Source of the DNA: an uncultured Lachnospiraceae bacterium
Lineage (GTDB): Bacteria; Bacillota; Clostridia; Lachnospirales; Lachnospiraceae
Assembly (NCBI GenBank): GCA_937920345.1
Contig: CALGVA010000027.1
Location: 1-59,929, forward strand
Length of the DNA: 59,929 nucleotides
Direction of reading: 5' to 3'
Of this stretch, positions 50,768 through 59,782 are shown one piece after another; the first letter of the stretch is position 1, and each line of letters opens with the position of its first letter. The notes under the pieces were generated by a model, which saw nothing but the letters and a program-made list of their open reading frames with translations, was not told where the DNA came from and did no database searches. The translations under genes were made by a program, and so were the position numbers.

Positions 50768-51946
50768 ATGGCAGAATCAAAACACACAGACACGGCATCC
50801 GCAAAGACAGCATTCCAGCACAGCCCGCTCAACGCACCATGCCAAGATTCGGCGCAAAAAACGAAAATTTCCAACAGCAAGCCCCGTGACAGCAGCAGCA
50901 AACTAATCTTCGGGAACGCGGAACTTTGTTCCCAGTTCCTGAGAAACTATATAGACATCCCCCTTCTGAAAAATGTGAAGGCGGAAGATATTGAGGACGT
51001 CACGGAACGGTACATACCAATGTTCACCGAAGAAAGAAACTCGGATACGGTAAAACGTATAAAACTGGCAGAAAATAATACATTATTTTTTGTATCTCTT
51101 ATTGAACATAAGACCAACGTCGATTATAATGTAAGTATGCAGCTTCTCCGTTACATGGTCTATATATGGGAAGACTATGAGAAAGAAATGGAACGGCACA
51201 AAAAGGGAATCAGCAAAACCAAAGGGTTTAGATATCCGCCCATCCTGCCCATCGTATACTACGAAGGAAGCGGTAAATGGACAGCTGCCTGCAATCTGCA
51301 GGAACGGATCATGTTAGACAAGGCATTTGAACCGTTTACACCGAAATTCTTTTATAAGCTGATTGCGTTAAATTCCTACAGTATAGGCCAACTGGCGGAG
51401 AAAAACGACGAGCTTTCTCTGGTAATGCTGATCAACCGGCTGCAAAGCATAGAAGAGTTTAAGGAACTGAACCTACCCGATGACTATTTGAAAAACCTGT
51501 CGGAACATTCTACGAAAGAGGTCCTCAGTATCGTGGCCAGAGTAACGGCGACCATGCTGCGGCAGCTGAATCTGCCTGAGGACGAAGTGGAAGGATTTAC
51601 GGAACAGGTAAAGGAGCGAAAAATGGCAGTATTGTTTGAGAATTTTAAGTCTGTTGATATACCCGCAGAGAGAAAGAAAGCGCGGGAAGAAGGACATGCG
51701 GAGGGCCATGCAGAAGGACTTGTAGAGGGCCATGCAGAGGGACTTGCAAAAGGACTTGCAGAAGGACTTGCAGAAGGACTTGCAGAAGGACTTGCAGAAG
51801 GTGAATCCCGCTTCGCGAAGCTCACACAATTCCTTTTGCAGTCAGATCGTATGGACGACCTGACCAGAGCGCTTACTGACGCGGTATACCGGAAATCATT
51901 GTACGAACAGTTAGAATCTTCCTATAGCATATCCCAGACTATATAA
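50768..51946 (+). CDS. Rpn-family (PD-(D/E)XK) putative nuclease
   Basis: From the ATG at 50768, after AAAGGAGACTCCTT, the product has 392 residues. The core resembles Rpn/YhgA-like 'recombination-promoting nuclease / putative transposase' proteins: LIFGNAELCSQFLRNYIDIP, the catalytic E-x-K of FFVSLIEHKTN, and PILPIVYYEGSGKW. A C-terminal run of Gly-Leu/His-Ala-Glu units (five-residue repeats, about 345-370) and a final helical segment are typical of the family. Rpn proteins cleave DNA and raise RecA-independent recombination in E. coli, and many are phase-variable by repeat number. The gene stands alone with a strong terminator. Confidence 0.85.
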   Translation: MAESKHTDTASAKTAFQHSPLNAPCQDSAQKTKISNSKPRDSSSKLIFGNAELCSQFLRNYIDIPLLKNVKAEDIEDVTERYIPMFTEERNSDTVKRIKLAENNTLFFVSLIEHKTNVDYNVSMQLLRYMVYIWEDYEKEMERHKKGISKTKGFRYPPILPIVYYEGSGKWTAACNLQERIMLDKAFEPFTPKFFYKLIALNSYSIGQLAEKNDELSLVMLINRLQSIEEFKELNLPDDYLKNLSEHSTKEVLSIVARVTATMLRQLNLPEDEVEGFTEQVKERKMAVLFENFKSVDIPAERKKAREEGHAEGHAEGLVEGHAEGLAKGLAEGLAEGLAEGLAEGESRFAKLTQFLLQSDRMDDLTRALTDAVYRKSLYEQLESSYSISQTI

Positions 51947-51995
51947 TCAGCCGCGCATAGGATATAAACACATCAAGTGCCCGGCTTTCATGCAT

Positions 51996-52037
51996 AACCG
52001 GACCTTACCGATTCCGTTTGAACGGTAAGGTCCGGTT
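51996..52037. terminator. bidirectional terminator
   Basis: AACCGGACCTTACCG (51996-52010) and CGGTAAGGTCCGGTT (52023-52037) form a perfect 15-base stem between the convergent Rpn and ABC permease genes. It should end transcription from both sides. Confidence 0.75.
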
Positions 52038-52104
52038 ACTCTTATACTAACCATGATACAATTTTAAAAATCTGCGGCTTTCGGTTTCCCCGACTCTGGA
52101 GCCA

Positions 52105-54207
52105 TCATATTTCCAGCTGCCTCTTAATCATCCGGACCGATGCACTGTATACCGCATAGATAATTGCGGCAAGCAGCCCCAGTATTCCCAGACATACAAG
52201 CAGCGCAATCACCTCTGCCGGAAGCATCCTGCCGTCATTGGCATACAGAATCATAATAAAGAACAGATAGATTGCAGTCATACCGATCATCGTCGGCACC
52301 TTGAAGACATTTTTACACTGGCTGCGCACTTCTTTAGATAAAAATTCCGGTGAAGCGCCCAGTTTCTTAAGGTCATCAAAAATATAACGGTTATTCAATG
52401 CAATCGTCTGGCATCGTGTATAACATACCACCAGTGCCGTGAGCATACATACGATACAGATGAAAAGAAACATCATAAACATTACCGAAACACTGCGCAG
52501 ATAATCATTCTGGCTTAAAATCCGAAATTGCGGCTGATATACCCAGAAGGTTCTGAATCTGAAGGAATCCGCATGTTCAAAGCTGACAGCACCCATATCC
52601 TCTGTATCTCCCCAATAGACCTCTCCCGCTTCATTTTCGCGAATCTTCTGTACTCTGTCATAATAGTACGGAAGCTCACAGCTTTTGTCGAAAGAGCCCA
52701 CAAAGAGCTTATAAAATTCGTCTGCAAACTGATAATTATCCTTTCCATCAATATTAAACTGTACAAACCTCCCTTTCCATTCGCCTGTCAGCCCTTCTGA
52801 GATTAGTGCATAGTCCTCATTGGAAAGTACGGAGCTGCCCACCTGATCACACAGAAGGTCGTTATGCAGATATCCGGCAAACTCGGTGTCAAGCTGCCTG
52901 CGGGTAACCATATTGGTAAATTCCCTCGCGTTATTATTTGCATATAATGACGTTTCGTCCGTATCTATAATATTCATATAAGTACCGGGAGTTATGTCTG
53001 CATCCTGTCCGGTCAGCGCGCGGTATGCATCCTCGGAAAGTACTTTTGCTTCATTTGCCATCACAATATATTCTATATTGTAGTGCTTGCCGTCTTCTTC
53101 CTCTATCAAACTCCTTTGCCCCATTCCCAGCGTAATGTACTCACATTCGTTCCAGTCCTTGAGCGTAAGATCATATTTACCGGCAAGTGCTTCTACTGTT
53201 CCTTTATCCGCAACATTCTGGTCCGCCCGGTAATGATAGAAGTAATCATACGCCTGATTCGCATAGCGCAGCATTGCCGAAACGCCGTTTGCCGGAAGAT
53301 AAAAAATACCGAAGCAGGCGCCTGCAATCAACAGCGTAATGACAATCAGATTATTAACCGTCTGCTTCCCCTGAAATTTCATCATACTTCTGGATATCAT
53401 ATTTTTGTACGGATTCTTTCTAAGGCTCCTCCAGCCGTGCACTACCGTATGCAGCATGACCATATAGAGTCCGACTAGTGCCGGCGCATAGAAGATACTG
53501 ATCCATGACGGCGGATACATCCGGAACCATTCATGGCATAAAGCAGGGGTTCCATAACCCAGGACAGCGCCAATCACAATCAGCCCCATTCCGGCCGGGC
53601 CACACCATTTCCCTAACTCTTTGACCGGCTCATTGATGTGCTCTTCCCGAATGACTTCCATGATATTGGTTTTTCTCAGATAGCGCCATGCCGTCATACA
53701 TGCAAGCCCTACCACCAATAAGAAAAACAAAATTGAGACACCAAGACATTTGAAGTCAAACAAAAGAATCATATCCGAACTGTCCACCAGAATCAGCCGG
53801 AATCCCTGCCAGATTATCCAAACAAAAGGAAACCCGGCGGCAATGCCCGCAAGGGCAGATGCACTGCTTAACACAAATACCTCCCGGAACAACCCCGGCG
53901 CCAGCCGCTTTCTCGATGCGCCAAGCGCCATCAGGATGCCGAGCTGCCCGGATTTATGACGGAAAAACAGCCCCAGCGCATAAATTGTAAAAACAACGCA
54001 GCCGATCAGCGTCATGACGAAAATCATATACATCTGCTTTGCACTGTCTCCCCCTTCCGGAAAGACGGTCTGTACCGTCGGAGAAAACATCAGCGCAGAG
54101 TATGCTGAAATAATCATGAGCGCCATAAAATTACAGAACAGGTACAGACGGGATTGTTTCCGGTCTGCTTTCTGCAGCTTCCGTTCCATTTGTTTCATAT
54201 TCATTAC
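52105..54207 (-). CDS. ABC transporter permease, FtsX/BceB-like
   Basis: From the ATG at 54207 (MNMKQMERKL) the protein has 700 residues and about ten membrane helices. The arrangement has one pair at the start, an FtsX core, a large extracytoplasmic domain (about 310-560) and a C-terminal FtsX set. This is the BceB-type layout found in antimicrobial-peptide sensing and resistance exporters. It follows the ATPase gene on the same strand. The neighbouring regulators are LytTR/GHKL and not the BceRS type, so the function may be peptide signalling or export instead. Confidence 0.87.
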   Translation of the reverse strand, partial: VMNMKQMERKLQKADRKQSRLYLFCNFMALMIISAYSALMFSPTVQTVFPEGGDSAKQMYMIFVMTLIGCVVFTIYALGLFFRHKSGQLGILMALGASRKRLAPGLFREVFVLSSASALAGIAAGFPFVWIIWQGFRLILVDSSDMILLFDFKCLGVSILFFLLVVGLACMTAWRYLRKTNIMEVIREEHINEPVKELGKWCGPAGMGLIVIGAVLGYGTPALCHEWFRMYPPSWISIFYAPALVGLYMVMLHTVVHGWRSLRKNPYKNMISRSMMKFQGKQTVNNLIVITLLIAGACFGIFYLPANGVSAMLRYANQAYDYFYHYRADQNVADKGTVEALAGKYDLTLKDWNECEYITLGMGQRSLIEEEDGKHYNIEYIVMANEAKVLSEDAYRALTGQDADITPGTYMNIIDTDETSLYANNNAREFTNMVTRRQLDTEFAGYLHNDLLCDQVGSSVLSNEDYALISEGLTGEWKGRFVQFNIDGKDNYQFADEFYKLFVGSFDKSCELPYYYDRVQKIRENEAGEVYWGDTEDMGAVSFEHADSFRFRTFWVYQPQFRILSQNDYLRSVSVMFMMFLFICIVCMLTALVVCYTRCQTIALNNRYIFDDLKKLGASPEFLSKEVRSQCKNVFKVPTMIGMTAIYLFFIMILYANDGRMLPAEVIALLVCLGILGLLAAIIYAVYSASVRMIKRQLEI

Positions 54208-54278
54208 ATGTGACATATCATCATCTCCCTGTTTTTCTCAGCCAATGTTTTACAGCTTAGAAAATATTCATCTCTTAT

Positions 54279-55019
54279 TTATCCAACACTCATTTCTTTA
54301 ATGACATCCAGCAGCTTATCCTGAAATTCACCGCGATCGCCGTTCTTCTCCAGCTGACGATAGATGTTTCCGTCCTTTAAAAGAATTACACGGTCGCAGA
54401 ATGAAGCTGCAAAGCTGTCATGTGTCACCATGAAAATTGTGGCGTTCATTTTCGTCTTGGCATTATCGAATGTCTCGATGACAGTACGGCTGGACTTGGA
54501 ATCCAGATTGCCGGTCGGTTCATCCGCCAGAATGATGAGCGGATTGTTGATCAGACTTCTTGCCACCGCCGCCCTCTGCTTCTCGCCGCCGGATACCTCG
54601 GCCGGATATTTATTAAGAATATGACTGATTCCGAACATGGCGGCCAGTTCATCGGCAAGCCGCTCCGCCTCTTTATTTACCTCCCCCTGTACGATGCGCG
54701 GAATCAGAATATTTTCACGAATAGTCAGCCCGTCTAATAACATGAAATCCTGAAAGACAAACCCGAGCTTCGTATTTCTGATCTTGGCCAATGTCTCCTC
54801 ATTCTGTCCGGCAAGCCTGACGCCGCCTACCGTGATGCTTCCTTTATCAAAAGGAATATAACAGGAAATACAGTTAAGAAGCGTCGTTTTCCCGGAACCG
54901 GACGGCCCCATCACGGCAACAAACTCTCCCTGCGCCACATGGAAATCAATCCCTTTCAAAACCTGATACTGGTTTTTACCCGCTTCATAAGATTTGTAGA
55001 GGTCTTTTACATACAACAT
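54279..55019 (-). CDS. ABC transporter ATP-binding protein
   Basis: The 246-residue ATPase has Walker A (GPSGSGKTTLLN), the signature VSGGEKQRAAVARSL, Walker B (LIILADEPTGNLD) and the H-loop TH(D). Its sequence is of the LolD/MacB/BceA type that partners FtsX-like permeases. The ATG at 55019 is spaced about ten bases from GGAG. It is first in the transporter operon and divergent from the LytTR regulator gene across a 280-base region with direct repeats. Confidence 0.93.
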   Translation of the reverse strand: MLYVKDLYKSYEAGKNQYQVLKGIDFHVAQGEFVAVMGPSGSGKTTLLNCISCYIPFDKGSITVGGVRLAGQNEETLAKIRNTKLGFVFQDFMLLDGLTIRENILIPRIVQGEVNKEAERLADELAAMFGISHILNKYPAEVSGGEKQRAAVARSLINNPLIILADEPTGNLDSKSSRTVIETFDNAKTKMNATIFMVTHDSFAASFCDRVILLKDGNIYRQLEKNGDRGEFQDKLLDVIKEMSVG

Positions 55020-55189
55020 AATCTTCACGCTCCATTTCCGCGCCTCTTCGTCTTAACAATCTGTGACGGCGCTCAACTTACTTTTGAATTGCTGTAATCT
55101 AACCCTATCACAAACCGGAAAAAACATTTTCGCATATGTCACAATACACAATGCTTTTGTAACGTTTGACGCTGCTTTGCTGACTTTGT

Positions 55190-55243
55190 AAAGTTTGGAT
55201 ATGCGAAATGGAAAGTTTGGTTTTTGTTATGAGAAATGAAAAT
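55190..55243. promoter_or_regulatory. direct repeats, candidate LytTR binding sites
   Basis: AAAGTTTGG occurs at 55190-55198 and 55212-55220 (22 bases apart). TATGCGAAATGGAAA (55200-55214) is closely repeated from 55228 as TATGAGAAATGAAAA. LytTR regulators bind pairs of direct repeats spaced about two helical turns, so these fit the adjacent regulator and could control both divergent operons. Confidence 0.5.
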
Positions 55244-55305
55244 ACTATTACAGAAAAAATGTGATACACTTAAGCTAAATACCATAACCTGAAAGGCGGA
55301 AATAA

Positions 55306-56022
55306 ATGCTTAGAATTGCACTTTGTGACGACGAAACAGAAGCAAGAGACGCACTCCGGTTCCAACTGGAGAAAGTTTTAATAGAGGACACGGAAGAAAT
55401 CGTGTATGAATTTTCTTCCGGGACAAGCGCCGCATCATGGCTTGCAAAGCACCCGGGAGAACTGGATCTGCTTTTTCTGGACGTGGAGATGAAAGGGCTA
55501 AACGGTATGGAAACTGCCGGACGAATCAGGGATATTGACAATAATCTGATTATCGTATTCGTGACCGGATACGCCGATTATGTGTTCGACGGCTATCGGG
55601 TCGGTGCTTTAGATTACCTGATGAAACCTGTTTCCATGACAAAACTTCAAGATCTGCTTCATCGGATACGCGTAAAACTTACTTCGGAAGAATCACAATT
55701 TTATACTATTAAAACCATGGACGGCACCTGGCGTTTCCGGCTGCATGATATTCTGTATTTCTATTCTGACAGAAGAAAAGTGACGCTTGTCACCGCCAGG
55801 GGAGAATATCCCTTTTATGCGAAGTTAGATGATGTCGAAAAAGAACTGGCCTCTTCTTTTATCAGAATACACCAGCGTTATCTGATCAATCCGTCGGCCG
55901 TCGATTATCTTAAGACAGATTCTGTTACATTAGGCAATGCCGAACTGCCATGCAGCAGGAAATACAAGGAAACTGCCACCGCCAGAATTGCCAGAAACAT
56001 GATCGGAGGTATGAAGCAATGA
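55306..56022 (+). CDS. LytTR-family response regulator
   Basis: The 238-residue protein has a receiver domain (MLRIALCDDETEARDAL, phospho-acceptor in LLFLDVEMKG, Lys in YLMKPVS) and a C-terminal LytTR DNA-binding domain (about 130-236, ILYFYSDRRKVTLVTARGEY and FIRIHQRYLINPSAV). Such regulators commonly control peptide and virulence functions. Its TGA overlaps the kinase ATG. It is divergent from the ABC exporter, its likely target. Confidence 0.93.
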   Translation: MLRIALCDDETEARDALRFQLEKVLIEDTEEIVYEFSSGTSAASWLAKHPGELDLLFLDVEMKGLNGMETAGRIRDIDNNLIIVFVTGYADYVFDGYRVGALDYLMKPVSMTKLQDLLHRIRVKLTSEESQFYTIKTMDGTWRFRLHDILYFYSDRRKVTLVTARGEYPFYAKLDDVEKELASSFIRIHQRYLINPSAVDYLKTDSVTLGNAELPCSRKYKETATARIARNMIGGMKQ

Positions 56023-57461
56023 TTTCCTTTTTATTTCTCCTGTTGTGGCTCTCCGCATTCTGCAATGCATGGCTGATCCTCCGCTCTATGGAATATCTGA
56101 TCAATCTGAAGCAGAAAAAGCGGCCCCTGATACGATGCACCATGCTGATCGGCTGTGCAATCCTTAGCGCTACAATTATCTTTATCGGCGATCCTTTCAA
56201 TATTCTTGCAGTAACTGTCTTTTTTGTGGCAATCGTTTTGGTCTGCTGTGAAGGCAGCTTCTGGAAAAGGCTCACACTGGGAACCATGTATACCAGCACA
56301 ATACTTTCTTTTAATGCTTTACGGGATAACTATTTAAAGCCCTTGTTCGAAGTTCTGGAATACTTCATGTTTCCGGAGCATCGAATACAATATAATGAAT
56401 ATTTTGTTGAAAATTTATCCTTGAATTTTGTTCGGACTGCATCTGTATTTGCAAGTTTCATGTTCTCCCTGCTTTTATATATCAGTACCAAAAAATCCGC
56501 TCCGGACAAAAACTATACCCTTTCCGACGATTTGTGGAAGCTGATCCTGCTGCTCACGGTATCGCCCTTTTGTATTGTGTTTTCTCTCGGCGCTTTATTT
56601 GACAAAAGCGACGGCCTGTATCTGCTTCCGCCGCATTATTCATTTATCTCCGTAAAGTATCTGCCTATTTTACTTATCGCTATTTTTACTTTTATCATCT
56701 TACTCCGATGTATCATTGTTCTGGCGAGACAGCAGCAGCTGGAACAGCAGAGTATGCTCACGGAAATTAACCGGAAATATTATGAAAGCATGGAACAGCA
56801 GCACTTTGAAATACGGCGTCTAAAACACGACCTTGCCAACCACCTGCAGATATTATCAGCGCTGCCTGAAGATAAGAGGGCCGTGTATCTGTCTGACCTG
56901 ACAGAGAGCGCTGCAATCACGCAATCCATATCCTACTGTATGGACACCACTGTCAATGCGGTATTAACCGTGAAAAAAAGTCTGATGGAGCGATATGGAA
57001 TATCAATGGAAAACGCCATAGATATTCCCGCCGAACTGCCTTTTGACAAAACAGATATCTGCGCCCTCTATGCCAACGCCCTGGACAATGCCATAGAAGC
57101 ATGTATGAAACTTCCGGAATCGGGACGCAGAATCAGCTTAAAGAACACAGTGCAGAAAGGTTTGTTCTGTCTGGAAGTCAGTAATCCGGTTGCCGTGTCT
57201 TCCAAAGACACTTCCGCCGAAGCGGAATCAAAACCGTTACAGATTCTGTCCCGCAGACCAAAAAAGGCGGTTCCGTCCGGAGCGCTTCCGCCAACCTCCA
57301 AACCTGATAAAATTAATCACGGGTTTGGTCTGAAAAGCATCCAGGAAATCGTTGAGAGATACCATGGCTCTTTGGAGCTGAAAACTGAAAATAACGTGTT
57401 TAACCTGTTTTTATACATTCCGCTGTCACAAGCGGAAAAAAATACAGCAACATATGAATAA
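56019..57461 (+). CDS. GHKL-type sensor histidine kinase (AgrC/ComD-like)
   Basis: From the ATG at 56019 (MISFLFLLLWLSAFC), which overlaps the regulator stop by four bases, the product has 480 residues. Six or so membrane helices fill the first 220. A coiled coil with the phospho-acceptor histidine (IRRLKHDLANHLQILSAL) and a GHKL ATPase (LYANALDNAIEACMKL, GFGLKSIQEIVERYHG) follow. It resembles quorum-sensing kinases that detect peptides, but no peptide precursor gene is visible nearby. The ATPase has an unusual 30-residue polar insertion before GFGLKS. Confidence 0.9.
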   Translation: MISFLFLLLWLSAFCNAWLILRSMEYLINLKQKKRPLIRCTMLIGCAILSATIIFIGDPFNILAVTVFFVAIVLVCCEGSFWKRLTLGTMYTSTILSFNALRDNYLKPLFEVLEYFMFPEHRIQYNEYFVENLSLNFVRTASVFASFMFSLLLYISTKKSAPDKNYTLSDDLWKLILLLTVSPFCIVFSLGALFDKSDGLYLLPPHYSFISVKYLPILLIAIFTFIILLRCIIVLARQQQLEQQSMLTEINRKYYESMEQQHFEIRRLKHDLANHLQILSALPEDKRAVYLSDLTESAAITQSISYCMDTTVNAVLTVKKSLMERYGISMENAIDIPAELPFDKTDICALYANALDNAIEACMKLPESGRRISLKNTVQKGLFCLEVSNPVAVSSKDTSAEAESKPLQILSRRPKKAVPSGALPPTSKPDKINHGFGLKSIQEIVERYHGSLELKTENNVFNLFLYIPLSQAEKNTATYE

Positions 57462-57765
57462 AAGCAAATCAGATTATGAAATAGTTCCGACAACCTCAAC
57501 AAAAAACCTGCATAAATTTATTGATAATGCCTATTTACATTTTTCTGAACAACAGATATCATATTCTCACAAATAAGTACGATACTATATACAGGACAGA
57601 AGGGAGGGGCGAACGACACCATAACGAAAGAAATTATTAGATAACTGACTAAAGCTTGTGTTTTTGGGAAACCTGCGTATAGGGGAATTATTGCAGATCC
57701 GGAATTGATGTATGAATTATTATATTTTCATAGTGTCAATGACGATTAAAGGAGGAAATGATTTT
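57462..57765. other. gene-free stretch
   Basis: This 304-base AT-rich gap between the kinase and HPr-like genes shows no convincing gene. TTGTGT, 16 bases and TATAGG near 57657-57684 is a weak candidate promoter for the HPr-like gene, and a short frame at 57709-57750 (MYELLYFHSVNDD) may be chance. Confidence 0.3.
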
Positions 57766-57990
57766 ATGCAGCAGGTAAATGTCAAATTTAACAGTGTTAA
57801 TCAGATTAGACAGTTTGTGGATATAATTGATAAGTTTGATTCAACTTTCGATTTGGGCGAAGGACGCCGGACTGTTGATGCCAAATCCATACTTGGAGTA
57901 ATGGCATTGGATTTAACCAGACCGCTCAGACTCAGATATGATTCAGAAGATGCGGGTATCAGGGAAAAACTTGCTCCCTTTATATATTGA
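57766..57990 (+). CDS. HPr-like protein without the active-site histidine
   Basis: The 74-residue protein aligns with HPr of the sugar phosphotransferase system over its length: an N-terminal strand, helix IRQFVDIIDKFDSTFDL, then VDAKSILGVMAL, which corresponds to the Ser46 region of HPr. At the place of His15 (HARPA) the sequence reads NQIRQ, so it cannot carry phosphate from enzyme I. Ser46 is kept, so it could still respond to HPr kinase and act as a Crh-like regulator. AAAGGAGG lies 11 bases before the ATG. A strong terminator follows. Confidence 0.8.
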   Translation: MQQVNVKFNSVNQIRQFVDIIDKFDSTFDLGEGRRTVDAKSILGVMALDLTRPLRLRYDSEDAGIREKLAPFIY

Positions 57991-58000
57991 GTAAATACTG

Positions 58001-58033
58001 ACGGAGGCACAGAATCACGTGCCTCCGTTTTTC
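58001..58033 (+). terminator. terminator after the HPr-like gene
   Basis: ACGGAGGCAC and GTGCCTCCGT pair around an eight-base loop and are followed by a T run. Confidence 0.88.
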
Positions 58034-58067
58034 ATGTCTTCTTCCTTGTTCTTTATTTCCCGTCTGC

Positions 58068-58964
58068 TCACCGGACAGCGGATGCACTACAGCGGCCTTC
58101 CAGTTCGCGGCGCGCCAGTTCCAGACAACCCATGATCCCCTGATCATCGTGCAGGCTTGCCGGTACAATATAATGCTCCATATCATCCAGTTCCTCCGCC
58201 TGAACATAACCGCCGAGCAGATCCTGTACTTTCATCCGAATCAGCGCAAAGAGCTGCTCCTGGTGCATAACGCCGCCGCCTAAAATAATCATCTCCGGCG
58301 ACAATGTCAGAATATATCCCACAAGAGCCTGCGCGATATAATCCGCCTCTAAATCCCACACCTCTGCTCTATCGGCAAGTGCTGCCGCTTTACTACCCCA
58401 GCGCTCTTCTATGGCGGGTCCCGCCGCCAGCCCTTCCAGACAGGTCTTATGATAGGGACACTTTCCCTCGTAAGGATCATCGCCTCTCTTGCGGATCAAC
58501 ACATGTCCTGCCTCCGGATGCACCATGCCGTGCAGAAGCTTTCCGTCTATATAGATACCGCCCCCTACGCCGGTCCCGATCGTAAGATAGAGCACGCAGT
58601 TCTTCCCCTTTGCCTGTCCGAACGTAACTTCCCCCAGCACGGAGCCGTTTACATCCGTGTCAAACCCGATGGGACAGCCGAGTTCGTCCTCGAATTTTTT
58701 TACAATATTATAATTCCTCCATGCCAGCTTTGGCGTAGAGGTGATACAGCCGTAATCCGGTTTGCGGCGATTCAGTCCGATCGGCCCGAAACACGCAATT
58801 CCCAGCGCCTCCACGCTGCGTTCCCTGAAGAACTCAAGCAGCTTCGGAATCGTGATCTCCGGCGTCTGCGTAGGAATGGACACCTGTTCATATATTTTAC
58901 CCATTTCATCCCCGATGGCACACACCATCTTCGTGCCGCCCGCTTCCAGTGCTCCCAGTCTCAT
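58068..58964 (-). CDS. ROK-family fructokinase-like sugar kinase
   Basis: From the ATG at 58964, after AGGAGGGACC, the product has 298 residues. It shows the phosphate loop LGALEAGGTKMVCAIG, the catalytic aspartate in GFDTDVNGSVLGE, and the ROK zinc motif (GHVLI, then GKCPYHKTCLEG). The EAGGTK start is typical of bacterial fructokinases such as ScrK/GmuE. It would phosphorylate fructose or a close relative with ATP. It follows the epimerase-like gene and overlaps nothing once this start is used; longer frames reach into that neighbour. Confidence 0.9.
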   Translation of the reverse strand: MRLGALEAGGTKMVCAIGDEMGKIYEQVSIPTQTPEITIPKLLEFFRERSVEALGIACFGPIGLNRRKPDYGCITSTPKLAWRNYNIVKKFEDELGCPIGFDTDVNGSVLGEVTFGQAKGKNCVLYLTIGTGVGGGIYIDGKLLHGMVHPEAGHVLIRKRGDDPYEGKCPYHKTCLEGLAAGPAIEERWGSKAAALADRAEVWDLEADYIAQALVGYILTLSPEMIILGGGVMHQEQLFALIRMKVQDLLGGYVQAEELDDMEHYIVPASLHDDQGIMGCLELARRELEGRCSASAVR

Positions 58965-58993
58965 ACCCGGTCCCTCCTCTACATTCTCTACAA

Positions 58994-59782
58994 TCAAAAA
59001 TATCCGTTTTCCTTCAGCCATCTTACGGACTGCCGCAGCGCTTCGATCGTCTTCGTCTCCACCACACACCGGCACCCGCATTCTTTCGCGATCCCGAGCC
59101 TCTGATGCAGGTCGATCTCCCCCGTCCCCAAAGTCTGGTGATTCTTATCACCCAGTCCGTCGTGGATATGGAAATGATATAACCTCTCTTTGCGTTCCAT
59201 CATAAATGCTTCGTCCACGTTATCGCATGTATGGGAATGCCCGATATCCCATGTCAGCGCAAACAAAGGACTCTGCAATAAATAATCGATCGCTTCCTTC
59301 TCGAACCCGAAATAACCGTCCGTATTTTCGATGCAGATCTTCGTGCCGGTCCCCTTCGCTGCGCGCCCGCACATATCCCGGAACCGCTCCCACGCCGTCA
59401 TATATTCTTCCCTGTATTCCCCGAACAGTCTTACCTTCCTGTCCGGAAGCGTGATATAGATTCCATGATTTATGTGCATGTTAAGAAGCGGCGCGTGAAT
59501 CTGCTGCGCTGCCCTGAGCGTCCGCTCGACCGTCTCCACGTATGCGTCCGCCACAAGCCGGTTGAAATCACACACGTTAAGGTTTTCGTCCAGATGAATC
59601 GTGAAATAAATATCGTTCTTCTGTGCCAGTTCGTTCAGGTAGTCCGTTTCCTCCAGATAAGGAACCTGATACTGCGGAAAGTTCATATTTAATTCGATGA
59701 ACTGCAGCCCTAATTCCCTGCACAGAGCCGCCGTTTCCTCCAGATTTCTGCTTTCTATTAATGCAGACATACCAAAATCCAT
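58994..59782 (-). CDS. sugar phosphate isomerase/epimerase-like TIM barrel protein
   Basis: The 262-residue protein belongs to the xylose isomerase-like TIM barrel (AP endonuclease 2) family. It has the metal-ligand blocks LNMHINHGIY, ICIENTDGYFG (Glu), LTWDIGHSHTC (Asp, His) and YHFHIHDGLGDKNHQ. Members isomerise or epimerise sugars or inositols. The exact substrate is unknown. The ROK kinase gene begins 30 bases later, so the two probably act in one sugar pathway. Confidence 0.88.
   Translation of the reverse strand: MDFGMSALIESRNLEETAALCRELGLQFIELNMNFPQYQVPYLEETDYLNELAQKNDIYFTIHLDENLNVCDFNRLVADAYVETVERTLRAAQQIHAPLLNMHINHGIYITLPDRKVRLFGEYREEYMTAWERFRDMCGRAAKGTGTKICIENTDGYFGFEKEAIDYLLQSPLFALTWDIGHSHTCDNVDEAFMMERKERLYHFHIHDGLGDKNHQTLGTGEIDLHQRLGIAKECGCRCVVETKTIEALRQSVRWLKENGYF

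Noticed and set aside
51473..51829. Two minus-strand frames with Ser-Ala-Pro or Cys-Lys-Ser-Phe repeats
   Set aside because: They are antisense readings of the Gly-Leu-Ala-Glu repeat in the Rpn gene.
58965..59081. N-terminal extension of the ROK kinase
   Set aside because: The extension overlaps the epimerase-like gene; the ATG at 58964 has AGGAGGG upstream and begins exactly at the phosphate loop.
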